NCBI GenBank assembly: GCA_018660265.1
Contig: JABJKS010000001.1
Location: 1-64,000, forward strand
Source: Rhodospirillaceae bacterium
GTDB taxonomy: Bacteria > Pseudomonadota > Alphaproteobacteria > GCA-2731375
DNA: 64,000 nt
Reading direction: 5' to 3'
The translations under genes were made by a program, and so were the position numbers. The notes beneath the pieces were generated by a model. That model made no database searches. It was not told the origin of the DNA and saw nothing but the letters and a program-made list of their open reading frames with translations. How positions within the stretch are numbered: the first letter of the stretch is position 1; each line of letters starts with the position of its first letter. Shown in pieces: positions 46,682 through 55,748 of this stretch.

Positions 46682-47887
46682 CTAAACAATTCCCTTTTCT
46701 CGCAGGGCCGCGATTGCCGCAGCGTCGTATCCCAATTCCCCCAGTACCTCGTCGGTATGCTGGCCCAGGGTGGGGGCGGCGGTCTTGGCCGCAGGTTCTC
46801 CGTTCGAGGCATGGAAGCCTGCGCCGGGTACAGTAATATTTCCCTCCATACCCGCGGGCGCGGCCATGGTCATGAGGACGCCGCGATGATCCAGTTGCGG
46901 GAAATCCATCAACTGCGGCACGCTGTGAACCGGGGCAATAGGAATACCGGCATCACCCAGAACTTGCATCCAATGCTTGGTTGGTTCGCTGGCAAAGACG
47001 GCACCAATGCTGTCATAGACCTCAACCTGATGATCAACCCGGCCCTGGTCCGTGGCAAAGCGGGGGTCGTCCATCCATTCCGGCCGGCCAAGAGCATCAC
47101 AAAGCTTCTGTGTCATGGAATTGGTGATAACCGTCATTTGCACATGCCCGTCCTTGGTCGGCCAGGTATCTGCGGAGCCTTGATAGGTAGGGGAGGCATT
47201 GCCCAGACGCTCGGGTATGACATCGCCATTCAGGTAGTTTGAGATTACCGGGTTCAACATGGTCATGGCGCTATCCAACATGGCCACATCCAAATGCTGT
47301 CCTTCACCACTGTGGGACCGGCGGAACAGGGCGGAGGCAATAGCGTAGGAGGCAGTAATGCCTGTCGAGATATCGACCGGCATATAGCCCACCCGCAACG
47401 GCCCGCTGTCCGGCGTGCCCGTTACGCTCATCATGCCGGACGCTGCCTGGATCGCGCCGTCATAGGCACCTTTGCCTGCCATGGGACCTTGCTGGCCATA
47501 GCCGGAGATGGAGCAATAGATGATATCAGGTTTGATCCCGGCAACCGCGTCATAGCCATAGCCCAGGCGATCGATAACGCCGGCCTTGAAGTTTTGGATC
47601 ACCACGTCGGCGTTTTTCAATAACCGATGCATGATTTCTTTCGCCTCCGGGTTTTTCAGATCCACGGTAATGGCGCGCTTGTTGGTATTGATGCCCAAAA
47701 AGGCCGGCGCGAGTTTTAATGCGGCCTGCGTTTCATTTGCCATCATGGTGCGCATCTGATCGCCCACGCCCGGCTGCTCTACCTTGATCACATCGGCACC
47801 CAATAGGGCCAATTGACCGGCTGCGAACGGTCCCGCCAGTACTTGGGAAAAGTCCACCACCCGGATGCCGTCAAAGGCTTTTATCAT
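46682..47887 (-). CDS. Class III (CaiB/BaiF) acyl-CoA transferase
   Basis: 401 aa from the ATG at 47887, preceded by a GGGAG/AAAGAGA ribosome binding site; the frame is open to 47950 but that part is duplicated intergenic sequence. Family III features are 'VVDFSQVLAGPFAAGQLALLGADVIKVEQPG' region at the N-terminus and 'NKRAITVDLK'. The catalytic Asp is in 'GKGAYDGAIQAASGMM' and 'LRVGYMPVDISTGITASYAI' follows. It moves CoA between carboxylic acids. A CaiC-like ligase lies upstream and an LLM enzyme overlaps downstream. A copy of its first ~30 codons lies at 49869-50036. Confidence 0.92.
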   Translation of the reverse strand: MIKAFDGIRVVDFSQVLAGPFAAGQLALLGADVIKVEQPGVGDQMRTMMANETQAALKLAPAFLGINTNKRAITVDLKNPEAKEIMHRLLKNADVVIQNFKAGVIDRLGYGYDAVAGIKPDIIYCSISGYGQQGPMAGKGAYDGAIQAASGMMSVTGTPDSGPLRVGYMPVDISTGITASYAIASALFRRSHSGEGQHLDVAMLDSAMTMLNPVISNYLNGDVIPERLGNASPTYQGSADTWPTKDGHVQMTVITNSMTQKLCDALGRPEWMDDPRFATDQGRVDHQVEVYDSIGAVFASEPTKHWMQVLGDAGIPIAPVHSVPQLMDFPQLDHRGVLMTMAAPAGMEGNITVPGAGFHASNGEPAAKTAAPTLGQHTDEVLGELGYDAAAIAALREKGIV

Positions 47888-47970
47888 TCTCTTTACTCCC
47901 AAACCCGTAGTTATGGCATTATTTCTAAGGTATGAGATGAAAGGCGGCAATGGCGAACCCCGATATAGCG
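47801..47970. repeat. Left direct repeat bracketing acyl-CoA ligase
   Basis: Covers the 5' end of the CoA transferase gene, its promoter region and the first nine codons of a cyclase-like start on the plus strand (47950, 'MANPDIA', which then runs to a stop at 48012). It matches 49869-50036 in the same orientation at about 94% (nine differences plus a 2-bp indel by eye). Confidence 0.92.
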
Positions 47971-48121
47971 CCTATTATCCAATCATGTCTGCTCAACCGC
48001 AGCGCAATATGATTGCTATTAAGTCATTGATGAAAACGGGATGAACACCGACTGCTGGCAACAACTGGCAATGGACGGGTGGCTGGTAGACCACATTATT
48101 CTAGAGTCTTATTTCACAGCC

Positions 48122-49771
48122 TTATTTCGCTGCGTTATTGCCCGGGCCCTTACCCCGGCTTTGTTTCACTTGGCGTAGATCGACCGTTCGTGGATCAGCC
48201 GTGGGATCGGCATCGCCAAAGATTTCGCCTTTGCGAAGTTTCTGGGAGTAGGTCGTCGGCAGTTCATCCAGAAACGCGACCCAACCGGGAACTTTGAAAT
48301 AAGCCAGCCGTTCCAGGGTAAAGCGCACCAGTTCATCCGCCAGCTCGTCTGTTCCGGCTATGCCGTCTTCCAAAATAATACAGGCGAAGACTTCTTCGTC
48401 CCGCAAATCATCTGGAATGGGGATCACGGCAATTTCGCGAACGGCTGCATGGGTGCGAAGGGTCGCCTCGATCTCGGCGGCAGAGATGTTCTGGCCGCTG
48501 CGTCTGATCATGTGTTTTTTGCGGTCAACAAAGACAAGGCCGGCAGGTTCTTCGACCAGGATATCACCGGTATGGAACCAACCATCCTGCCAAACCTCGG
48601 CTGTTGTCGCGGGATCACGGAAATATTCTTCCAGCAGTCCCAGGCGCGGGTTGGGTCCGGTACGGCGCACGCGTAATTCACCAGGCGTGCCGGGGGGGTG
48701 TCGATTTCCATCATCATCAATAATCTGGAATTCCATGCCCGGCATATCCCGCCCGATAGAGCGCGTCTTGCCATCCCGGTCCGTACTGACATCAAAGGAA
48801 CAGATGCCAATTTCCGACATGCCGTAGATTTCCACCAACGTCATGCCAAAACGTTTTTCAAAGGCAACGCGGAGGGCAGGATCAACACCGGCACCTACGC
48901 CAAAACGGACCTTGTGCCGACGCTCTATCACCTCCTCCTCCCTGGCCATCAGGACGGGTGGTATGATGCCAAGGTAATGGATCATGGTCGCCTCTGTCTC
49001 GACAATCTCCTGCCACCAGGTGGCGGGGTGAAAGCGGTCGGAGAATATCATGCAGTTACGGGATAGGATCATGGCAGGGTTGGCGATTGCCAGGCCATTG
49101 GCATAGAACAGCGGCAGCGGGTTATATAACCGCTCCGCCCCATGCTCGATGGTCATGGTGCCGCCTGCACCCAAATATCGCTCGCCGGCGAAGAAAAAAT
49201 ATTCGTTCGAAATGATGCAGCCCTTTGGCATGCCCGTGGTGCCCGATGTGTACATCAGAACAGATTCAGACGACCTGCCAGGCGGGGAATTTTTCTCAGG
49301 CCGCAAGGGTGCCGGCAGGGCGTCATTGAACATCGCCACATCCACAATAGGTATAACTCGCCCGGTGACCGTCACCGCGGCTGTTAAATTTTCGGTGTGC
49401 GGGGCAAGTGTGACGATCAGGTCTACTTCCGAATGACCAAGGATAAAGGCAAAATCGTCGGTTCGAAACTCCGGGTTCAAGGGCACAACCCAACAGCCTA
49501 AGGCGTTAAGGGCAAGGAAATGCAACATGAATTCGGGGCGATTTTCCAGCAACAGCGACACCCGATGTCCATGGCCATAACCGGCTGCGGCATAATGCTC
49601 GATCAGCTGATTTGTGCGGGATGCAACTTCGCCATAACTCCACAATACGCCATCGGGATAATAATCCCGTTCATTGCGAGGCGGGATCGCGATACATGGC
49701 AAATGAGGCTGTGAATGGGCGGTATCCAGCAATGCCAGCCACAGGGTGCCGGAATTCATCATATCGGTCAT
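48122..49771 (-). CDS. Acyl-CoA ligase, CaiC-like (class I adenylate-forming)
   Basis: 549 aa. Motifs are 'MYTSGTTGMPKGCIISN', 'IYGMSEIGICSFD', 'WFHTGDILVEE', 'VDRKKHMIRRSGQNISAAEIE' and a C-terminal lysine in 'TTYSQKLRKGEIF', where it replaces the usual GK. 'SQKLRK' keeps a basic residue at the catalytic site. It activates an unspecified carboxylate for the CoA transferase/LLM pair downstream. The gene sits exactly inside a pair of 170-bp direct repeats, so it seems to have been inserted between the CoA transferase and the cyclase genes. Confidence 0.9.
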   Translation of the reverse strand: MTDMMNSGTLWLALLDTAHSQPHLPCIAIPPRNERDYYPDGVLWSYGEVASRTNQLIEHYAAAGYGHGHRVSLLLENRPEFMLHFLALNALGCWVVPLNPEFRTDDFAFILGHSEVDLIVTLAPHTENLTAAVTVTGRVIPIVDVAMFNDALPAPLRPEKNSPPGRSSESVLMYTSGTTGMPKGCIISNEYFFFAGERYLGAGGTMTIEHGAERLYNPLPLFYANGLAIANPAMILSRNCMIFSDRFHPATWWQEIVETEATMIHYLGIIPPVLMAREEEVIERRHKVRFGVGAGVDPALRVAFEKRFGMTLVEIYGMSEIGICSFDVSTDRDGKTRSIGRDMPGMEFQIIDDDGNRHPPGTPGELRVRRTGPNPRLGLLEEYFRDPATTAEVWQDGWFHTGDILVEEPAGLVFVDRKKHMIRRSGQNISAAEIEATLRTHAAVREIAVIPIPDDLRDEEVFACIILEDGIAGTDELADELVRFTLERLAYFKVPGWVAFLDELPTTYSQKLRKGEIFGDADPTADPRTVDLRQVKQSRGKGPGNNAAK

Positions 49772-49868
49772 CGTACGCTACCCTAACTACATCTATGAAC
49801 ACCTACATCAAAAGCTAACCATCATCGACCCGTACCAACCGACATTTTCCAGATGGCCCCTAATTCGT

Positions 49869-50036
49869 CAATAGCCAATTGACCGGCTGCGAACGGTCCC
49901 GCCAGCACTGGGGAAAAACCCACCACCCGGATGCCGTCAAAGGCTTTTATCATTCTCTTTACTCCCAAACCCGTAGATGTGGCATTATTTCCAAGGTATG
50001 AGATGAAAGGCGGCAATGGCGAACCTTGATATAGCG
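49869..50036. repeat. Right direct repeat bracketing acyl-CoA ligase (includes CoA transferase relic)
   Basis: Second copy of 47801-47970. On the minus strand it keeps a broken start of the CoA transferase ('MIKAFDGIRVVGFSPVLAGP', from the ATG at 49953), which runs into unrelated sequence. On the plus strand it supplies the ribosome binding site and first codons of the intact cyclase gene. Offset between copies is 2066 bp. Confidence 0.92.
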
Positions 50037-53000
50037 GACTGGCTGAACGAATTAGGCTTGGCAGACTACGTTGAAATCTTTGCGGAAAACCGCATTGATT
50101 TTGATGTATTGCCGGAATTGGCCGAGGCGGATTTGCGGGAATTGGGCCTGGCCCTTGGTGATCGAAAGCGTTTGATGAAGGCCATCGACGGTTTCACAAA
50201 CAAGGAAGTTGTGGCAGCGCCGCCCAACGACGCGACCGCGCCGGATGCTCCCGGTGCGCCAGCGGGTGAGCGGCGCCAGGTCGCCGTGCTGTTCGCTGAT
50301 ATTTCCGGCTTTACCACATTGTCGTCTGAGCGGGACGCCGAGGAAATCCATCAGTTATTGAACCGTTTCTTTGCCGCCGTCGACGACGTGGTGCAAAAGT
50401 TTGGCGGCAGTGTGGACAAACATATTGGCGATGCTGTGATGGCCGTGTTTGGCGCGCCCGTCGCACATACGGATGACCCGGAGCGCGCTGTCCGTGCTGC
50501 CTTGGCCGTACATGATGCCGCAGCAGAGTTGGACCCGCCCATGCGGGTTCATGCAGGTGTCGCAGCGGGGCAGGTGGTGGCATCCAATACGGGCAGCGCG
50601 GCCCATCTTGAGTACACGGTCACGGGAGAAACGGTAAATCTCGCCTCCCGCCTGACGGACCTTGCGACTGCGGGTGAGACGCTGATTTCAGGTGAAGTTC
50701 ACGATGCCCTGGATGAACGGTTGGATGGCGAAGACCTGGGCAAGAAAAGTCTGCCGGGCCTCCCCAATCCGGTCGGGGTTTGGCGGGTTAACGGTCTGGG
50801 TGAGGCGCGGGCCTATGCTGAAGGTCAATTTATCGGTCGCGCGGCGGAAGTCGCGACCTTCAATGGTGCCCTTGACGCGGCTGTGCGCAATGGGCGCGGC
50901 CAAACCCTTTTCATCCGGGGTGAGGCGGGAATAGGGAAGACCCGGTTGCTCCATGAATATCAGCGCCTGGCCGAAGAGTCCGGTTTTCAGAGTTATGGCG
51001 GTCAGGTGCTCGATTTCGGTGTGGGTGAAGGCCAGGATGCGGTACGTGTCCTGCTGCGTGGTCTCATGGGCTTGGCACCTGGTGCCGGACAAAACCTGCG
51101 CACTACGGCGGCGGAGCGGGTAGTACAGACAGGCTTGATCGCGCCGGAACAAAGCCTGCATTTATATGATCTGTTGAACCTGCCGCAGACAGCTGATCAA
51201 CGCCCCTTGTATGAGGCGATGGACGTTCAACAGCGTAGTCTAGGCCGGGCGCAGGTGTTGGTGACATTGGTCGCAAACCTGTCGGACAGCTCACCATTGT
51301 TGCTGCGCATCGAAGACCTACATTGGGCCCAGCCCGCATTGTTACGTTACTTGATGGCGCTGGTGAAAACGGCGGCTACGCATCCGATTATATTGCTCCT
51401 GACCTCGCGTCTGCAGGGCGATCCATTGGATGCTGCCTGGCGCGCAGGAATTGATGCGGCACCCATAACGACCATGGATCTGGAGCCCTTGAATACAGAT
51501 GAGGCCCGCAATCTGGTCTTTGAATTCGAAGGGGTCGACGCGGATTGGGCCAACGAATGTATCGAACGTTCGGGTGGAAATCCGCTATTTTTGGAGCAAT
51601 TGTTGCGCAGTTCCAATAGCACTGATGGCCAATCCATTCCGGGTTCCGTGCAAAGCGTGGTGCAGTCCCGCATCGATGCATTGATAGCCCAGGATCGCGC
51701 GGCGCTACAGGCAGCCTCGGTGCTTGGCCAACGCTTTGCCTTGGATGCCCTGCGTTTCGTCATGGCGGACGGCACTTATCAGCCGGATAGTTTGCTGCAG
51801 TTTAACCTGATCCGTCATTCCGAAGGGGAATTTCAGTTCTACCACGCCTTGTTCCGGGATGCGGTGCATGGCTCCTTCCTGAAAGGACGCCGTCAGGCGC
51901 TGCATCTTAAGGCGGCGGATTGGTATCAGGACCGCGACGCGGTGTTGTATGCGGAACACCTGGGCCAGGCCGGCAGCGATCGGGCACCCATAGCTTTTCA
52001 GCGTGCGGCACTGGCTGAGGCTGAAGCCTATCGCATCGAACGCGCCCTGGAATTGGTGGAACGAGGGTTGGATCTGTTGGGCGATAATACCGACAGGTTT
52101 GACCTGACCGCCCATAGCGCGGATTTGTTGCGTGAGTTGGGCCGGCCGGAGGAGTCGTTGGATGCCTGGGAGGAAGCCTCCAATCTGGCGACGACGGACC
52201 GACAACGGTGCCATGCCTGGATTGGGGTCGCAGCGGTAAATCGCTTGATGAGCTCGCGTGAGCGCGGCGCAAAGGTTCTGGATCAGGCGGAAGCTATTGC
52301 TCAGCGCGAGGGGATGGAGGTGGAGCTGGCGGAAATCTATTCTTATCGTGGCGGTGCTGCTTTTGTTGCCGGCGATTTTGAACAATGCCTGTATTTTCAC
52401 AATGAGTCCCTGCGCCACGCGCGCCTGGGCGGTAGTTATCGCTGGGAAGCAAACGCGCTGGGCGGGATCGCCGATGCGGAGTATGGCAGGGGCCACATGC
52501 GCAATGCGGTCGATAGCTTCAAACGTTGTTTTGCACTGTGCCGGGCCCATGGTTTGCTGGATATTGAATCCCGCAACCGCTTTATGATGGGCGTGACACG
52601 CCGCTATGTGGACGGCCATGATGTTGCCCTGGAAGAACTCCATGCCGCGCGTAAATTGGCTAATGAAATTCTCAACGTACGCGCGGCCATGATGGCCAAT
52701 ATGCTCAGCGGTGAAATGCTGATCGATATGACCGATTTTGAGGCCGCAGAGACACATTTGCAGGACGCCATACGGATCGCGCGTTCGTTGAGCAATAGGC
52801 GGATGGAATTGTACTGTTTGTACGAGCTGTCACGTCGTGCTTTGGGCCTGGGGCAATCGGACAAGGCAATTGAGATTTTAGACCAGGCCATTGCGATTGG
52901 TCGGGAAACCGGGATCAATTTTCACGGGCCCCGTCTTTTCGCGCTTAACGCTGTCTTGCGTAAGGATCCCGAGGTTTGTCGCCAATCCCTGGCGGAAGGG

Positions 53001-53138
53001 GCGGCTTTGGTGGCCGAAGGCGCGAACGCCCATAATGTCCTGTGGTTTCATCGCGATGCAATCGATGCCTGTTTGAACATTGGCGATATCGACAAGGCGC
53101 GCTCCCATGCGGAGGCATTGTTGAATTTCACGGTCTAG
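50016..53138 (+). CDS. SAM-domain / class III nucleotide cyclase / AAA ATPase / TPR signalling protein (3' end interrupted by amber codon)
   Basis: 1040 aa. A SAM domain is at about 1-65 ('IADWLNELGLADYVEIFAEN'). The class III adenylate/guanylate cyclase domain (about 85-250) has both metal aspartates, Asp95 in 'VLFADISGFTT' and Asp139 in 'KHIGDAVMAVFG', and 'GETVNLASRL' for transition-state binding, so catalysis looks intact. The Walker A is 'GEAGIGKTRLL' (about 302), then a predicted-ATPase region and TPR-like helices from about 640. A TAG at 53136-53138 ends the frame. The same frame continues for 56 codons of family-like sequence to a TAG at 53307, so the ancestral protein was about 1097 aa. 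Confidence 0.9.
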   Translation: MANLDIADWLNELGLADYVEIFAENRIDFDVLPELAEADLRELGLALGDRKRLMKAIDGFTNKEVVAAPPNDATAPDAPGAPAGERRQVAVLFADISGFTTLSSERDAEEIHQLLNRFFAAVDDVVQKFGGSVDKHIGDAVMAVFGAPVAHTDDPERAVRAALAVHDAAAELDPPMRVHAGVAAGQVVASNTGSAAHLEYTVTGETVNLASRLTDLATAGETLISGEVHDALDERLDGEDLGKKSLPGLPNPVGVWRVNGLGEARAYAEGQFIGRAAEVATFNGALDAAVRNGRGQTLFIRGEAGIGKTRLLHEYQRLAEESGFQSYGGQVLDFGVGEGQDAVRVLLRGLMGLAPGAGQNLRTTAAERVVQTGLIAPEQSLHLYDLLNLPQTADQRPLYEAMDVQQRSLGRAQVLVTLVANLSDSSPLLLRIEDLHWAQPALLRYLMALVKTAATHPIILLLTSRLQGDPLDAAWRAGIDAAPITTMDLEPLNTDEARNLVFEFEGVDADWANECIERSGGNPLFLEQLLRSSNSTDGQSIPGSVQSVVQSRIDALIAQDRAALQAASVLGQRFALDALRFVMADGTYQPDSLLQFNLIRHSEGEFQFYHALFRDAVHGSFLKGRRQALHLKAADWYQDRDAVLYAEHLGQAGSDRAPIAFQRAALAEAEAYRIERALELVERGLDLLGDNTDRFDLTAHSADLLRELGRPEESLDAWEEASNLATTDRQRCHAWIGVAAVNRLMSSRERGAKVLDQAEAIAQREGMEVELAEIYSYRGGAAFVAGDFEQCLYFHNESLRHARLGGSYRWEANALGGIADAEYGRGHMRNAVDSFKRCFALCRAHGLLDIESRNRFMMGVTRRYVDGHDVALEELHAARKLANEILNVRAAMMANMLSGEMLIDMTDFEAAETHLQDAIRIARSLSNRRMELYCLYELSRRALGLGQSDKAIEILDQAIAIGRETGINFHGPRLFALNAVLRKDPEVCRQSLAEGAALVAEGANAHNVLWFHRDAIDACLNIGDIDKARSHAEALLNFTV

Positions 53139-53309
53139 GAAAAATTGCCTTGGGTGGAGTTCTTTGCCGCACGGGGCCAGGCCCTGGCCGACTGCGCGGA
53201 AGGCAAGGGCGCGCATAAGGTGCTTCAGGAAATCCTGGAACAAGGACGCCAATTCGGCTTACGGATTGCGCTGCCCGAACTGGAAGCGGCATTGGTGCAG
53301 TTGGCCTAG
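53139..53309 (+). pseudogene. Severed C-terminal segment of the cyclase protein
   Basis: In-frame continuation after the amber codon reads 'EKLPWVEFFAARGQALADCA', then 'LQEILEQGRQFGLRIALPEL' and 'EAALVQLA', ending at TAG 53307-53309. This is the normal C-terminal TPR end of such cyclases. No start codon with a ribosome binding site is present, so it is translated only by readthrough or if the stop is a sequencing error. Its stop codon is the first part of the palindromic element. Confidence 0.85.
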
Positions 53310-53570
53310 ACCCCATTCGTAGAATATAGACCCGTTTGACCGTACTTCCCATCGTCGTGGCTAGGCGAAGGGTGCCGATCATAGTGGGACTACGGACAAG
53401 ACCTTCAACGACGCCACGGCGTTGGGAAGCACGGCCTTCGGTGGCGTGTGGAGGCCATTCGGATGCGTTATTTTGCTTGCCCGTAGTCCCACTACGACCG
53501 GCGCAAAATGCCTACCCAAATGGCCTCCACACGCCATCAAACGGACCTATATTCTACGAATGGGGTCTAG
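53306..53570. repeat. 265-bp nested palindromic element
   Basis: Terminal inverted repeats start ctagaccccattcgtagaat at 53306 and end with its complement at 53570, 34 bp with two or three mismatches. A second stem pairs ggcgtgtggaggccatt (about 53442) with aatggcctccacacgcc (about 53519-53535). Short dyads gtagt-ccc-actac and tagt-ggg-acta lie within (53380-53395 and 53481-53495), and cgtacttcccatcgtcgtgg pairs with a segment near 53415-53432. It has no coding capacity. Shape and length suggest a MITE-like or REP-like mobile palindrome with ctag at both ends. Confidence 0.75.
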
Positions 53571-53646
53571 CCACTCGACAAAGTTCCCCGAAGGCGGTTA
53601 CATCCCTGCAAGCGATTTTGCAGCGCGTCATAGAGAGGATAGAGCG

Positions 53647-54063
53647 ATGAAAGAGACATTGCAGCCGGGACTGAAAGTCACCAAGCGGTATAATGTGGAC
53701 AAGGAAAAGACCATCGATTTCATGGGCGATGAGTTGCGGGTCTATGCCACGCCCATGATGGTGATGGATGTGGAACGTACCTGCCTGGCATTGATGGATG
53801 AGCACGCGGAGATTGGCGAAAGCTCTGTCGGGGCGCGGGTGGAAATCGACCACATGGGCCCGACCCTGATGGACATGTGGATCGAAGTTCGGGCCGAAGT
53901 GGTTGAAGTTAAGGGCCCGAAAGTGGTCTTTGATGTAGAAGTCCACGACGCCCTTGATCAGGTCGGCAAGGCACGCCATATCCGCTTTATGATCGAAAAA
54001 GCGGGCCAACAGGGCCGGTTAGAGAAGAAACGCGCCAAGGCCAAGGAAGCCGGCGCGCTGTAA
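53647..54063 (+). CDS. Hotdog-fold thioesterase (FlK-like)
   Basis: 138 aa. A single hotdog domain with 'ATPMMVMDVERTCLALMDEH' (about 36-55), the region that in FlK-like thioesterases carries catalytic Thr/Glu, then 'SSVGARVEIDHMGPTLMD' and 'VVFDVEVHDALDQVGKARHIRFMI'. The family hydrolyses small acyl-CoAs. The start is chosen for GAGAGG nine bases upstream; the open frame before it lies inside the palindromic element. It opens the fatty-acid region on the plus strand. Confidence 0.82.
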   Translation: MKETLQPGLKVTKRYNVDKEKTIDFMGDELRVYATPMMVMDVERTCLALMDEHAEIGESSVGARVEIDHMGPTLMDMWIEVRAEVVEVKGPKVVFDVEVHDALDQVGKARHIRFMIEKAGQQGRLEKKRAKAKEAGAL

Positions 54064-54064
54064 G

Positions 54065-54439
54065 TTATAAATCAGTTTCCAATTTTAGGGACAATAACCA
54101 TTCCCGGGCACGGGATGGATCGTCAAATGCGCGTGTGGGAAAGGGGTTTTTGTGCAGTCTAAGGAATAGATTGGCCAAGACACGACCGACCTTGCCACGC
54201 GGGACAAGGGCGGCCGCATGGGTATGGGCAACAACGCTGTCAGATGAGCTGAATTGAGCTAAATCCGTATCGATCTTTGCGCCGGCTTCACCAATCATCA
54301 GTACCTTTGATTTACCAGGTGCCAATGCCTGTTGTTGGCGCAGGGCGTCAGCCAATAACTCGACCGTAATCAACAGATTGCCGAAATCTATTTCGACGAT
54401 GCCGTTCGGTGTTAAGCTGACTTTTGGACTATCAATCAT
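54065..54439 (-). CDS. Small STAS/SpoIIAA-like conserved protein
   Basis: 124 aa from the ATG at 54439; an upstream ATG at 54520 is possible. It has the pattern 'VSLTPNGIVEIDFGNLLITVE', 'GKSKVLMIGEAGAKIDTDLAQF', 'VVAHTHAAALVPRGKVGRVLANLFLRLHK' and 'TRAFDDPSRAREWL'. The C-terminal 'F(D/x)D..RAREWL' is the ending seen in STAS-like/SpoIIAA-like small proteins. No enzymatic motif. It is convergent with the thioesterase (1 bp apart) and divergent from the thiolase. Confidence 0.68.
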   Translation of the reverse strand: MIDSPKVSLTPNGIVEIDFGNLLITVELLADALRQQQALAPGKSKVLMIGEAGAKIDTDLAQFSSSDSVVAHTHAAALVPRGKVGRVLANLFLRLHKNPFPTRAFDDPSRAREWLLSLKLETDL

Positions 54440-54557
54440 TTTCGCTCGAATTACCGGAAACGTACCTGCGACAACAGAACACCTTGCCGCCGCGTGTAGG
54501 AATGGTAATTTAGCCCGCAATATATGAATAATTCACGACTTCCAAAGGAACGAAAAT

Positions 54558-55748
54558 ATGAGCGACCAGGATCCTATTGTTATCGTCAGCGCCGCGCGGA
54601 CACCGATGGCCGGCATGCAGGGCGATTTCGCCGCCGTTCAGGCACCGCAACTTGGTGCCGGCGCTATCGAGGCCGCTTTGCAACGGGCGGGGATCAGTGG
54701 CGATGACGTTGATGAAGTCATCATGGGTAACGTTCTGGGGGCAGGCCAGGGCCAGGCACCGGCGCGTCAGGCTTCCAAGGGTGCCGGCATCCCCGATGCG
54801 GTCGGTGCCACGACGATCAACAAAATGTGCGGTTCCGGCATGAAGGCGACTATGTTCGGCCATGATCTGTTGGTTGCCGGTTCGGCAAATGTCATCGTCA
54901 CGGGCGGTATGGAAAGCATGACGAACGCGCCCTATTTGCTGCCCAATGCGCGCGGCGGTATGCGTTTGGGGCATGGGGATGTCAAAGACAGCATGTTTCT
55001 CGATGGCCTGGAAGATGCCTATGACAAGGGTCTGCCCATGGGTGTGTTTGCCGAACAGACGGCACAGCACTATCAGTTCACGCGGGAGCAACAGGACGCC
55101 TACGCCATTGAATCCCTGACCCGGGCCCAGAAGGCTACTGCGGACGGCAGCTTTGCAGGCGAAATTGCCGCCTTTACAGTCAAAGAGCGTAAAGGTGAGC
55201 GGGTTGTGGAAATTGACGAACAACCAGGCAATGCCAATATCGATAAGATCCCGTCATTGCGTCCCGCCTTTGCCAAGGACGGCACAGTGACAGCGGCGAA
55301 TTCCTCCTCTATTTCCGATGGCGCGGCGGCCCTCGTGTTGATGCGTCAGTCTGAGGCGGAAAAGCGTGGCCTAACGCCTATTGCCAAAATCGTCGGGCAT
55401 GCGACCCATGCACAGGAACCGGCCTGGTTCACCACGGCACCAATCGGGGCGGTGAATACATTGTTCGAGAAAACCGGCTGGGATAAAGCAGACGTTGATT
55501 TGTTCGAGATCAATGAAGCATTCGCCGTCGTAACCATGGCGGCCATGAAGGAAATGGGTCTGCCCCATGATATCGTCAATATTCACGGCGGGGCCTGCGC
55601 CTTGGGTCATCCCATCGGTGCTTCGGGAGCACGGATCCTGGTGACGCTGATGGCCGCTTTGCAGAAAACAGGTGGCAAAAAAGGCGTCGCCGCTCTGTGC
55701 ATTGGTGGTGGCGAGGCTACAGCCATGGCGGTGGAGTTGCTGCACTAG
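54558..55748 (+). CDS. Acetyl-CoA C-acetyltransferase (thiolase)
   Basis: 396 aa, full-length thiolase. The nucleophilic Cys91 is in 'TTINKMCGSGMKA', His is in 'EINEAFAVV' and the second Cys/His pair is in 'IHGGACALGHPIGASGAR'. Biosynthetic (PhaA/AtoB-type) length and motifs suit two-acetyl-CoA condensation or acetoacetyl-CoA cleavage. AAAGGAACG precedes the start. It stands between a small STAS-like gene and a repeat-filled intergenic region, ahead of acyl-CoA dehydrogenase on the same strand. Confidence 0.94.
   Translation: MSDQDPIVIVSAARTPMAGMQGDFAAVQAPQLGAGAIEAALQRAGISGDDVDEVIMGNVLGAGQGQAPARQASKGAGIPDAVGATTINKMCGSGMKATMFGHDLLVAGSANVIVTGGMESMTNAPYLLPNARGGMRLGHGDVKDSMFLDGLEDAYDKGLPMGVFAEQTAQHYQFTREQQDAYAIESLTRAQKATADGSFAGEIAAFTVKERKGERVVEIDEQPGNANIDKIPSLRPAFAKDGTVTAANSSSISDGAAALVLMRQSEAEKRGLTPIAKIVGHATHAQEPAWFTTAPIGAVNTLFEKTGWDKADVDLFEINEAFAVVTMAAMKEMGLPHDIVNIHGGACALGHPIGASGARILVTLMAALQKTGGKKGVAALCIGGGEATAMAVELLH

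Noticed and set aside
51705-52757. 350-codon minus-strand frame inside the cyclase gene
   Set aside because: Antisense to the TPR part of an intact protein; no ribosome binding site or recognisable domain.
53422-53646. Upstream extension of the thioesterase frame through the palindrome
   Set aside because: The added residues come from the palindromic element, while the ATG at 53647 has a good ribosome binding site and matches family length.
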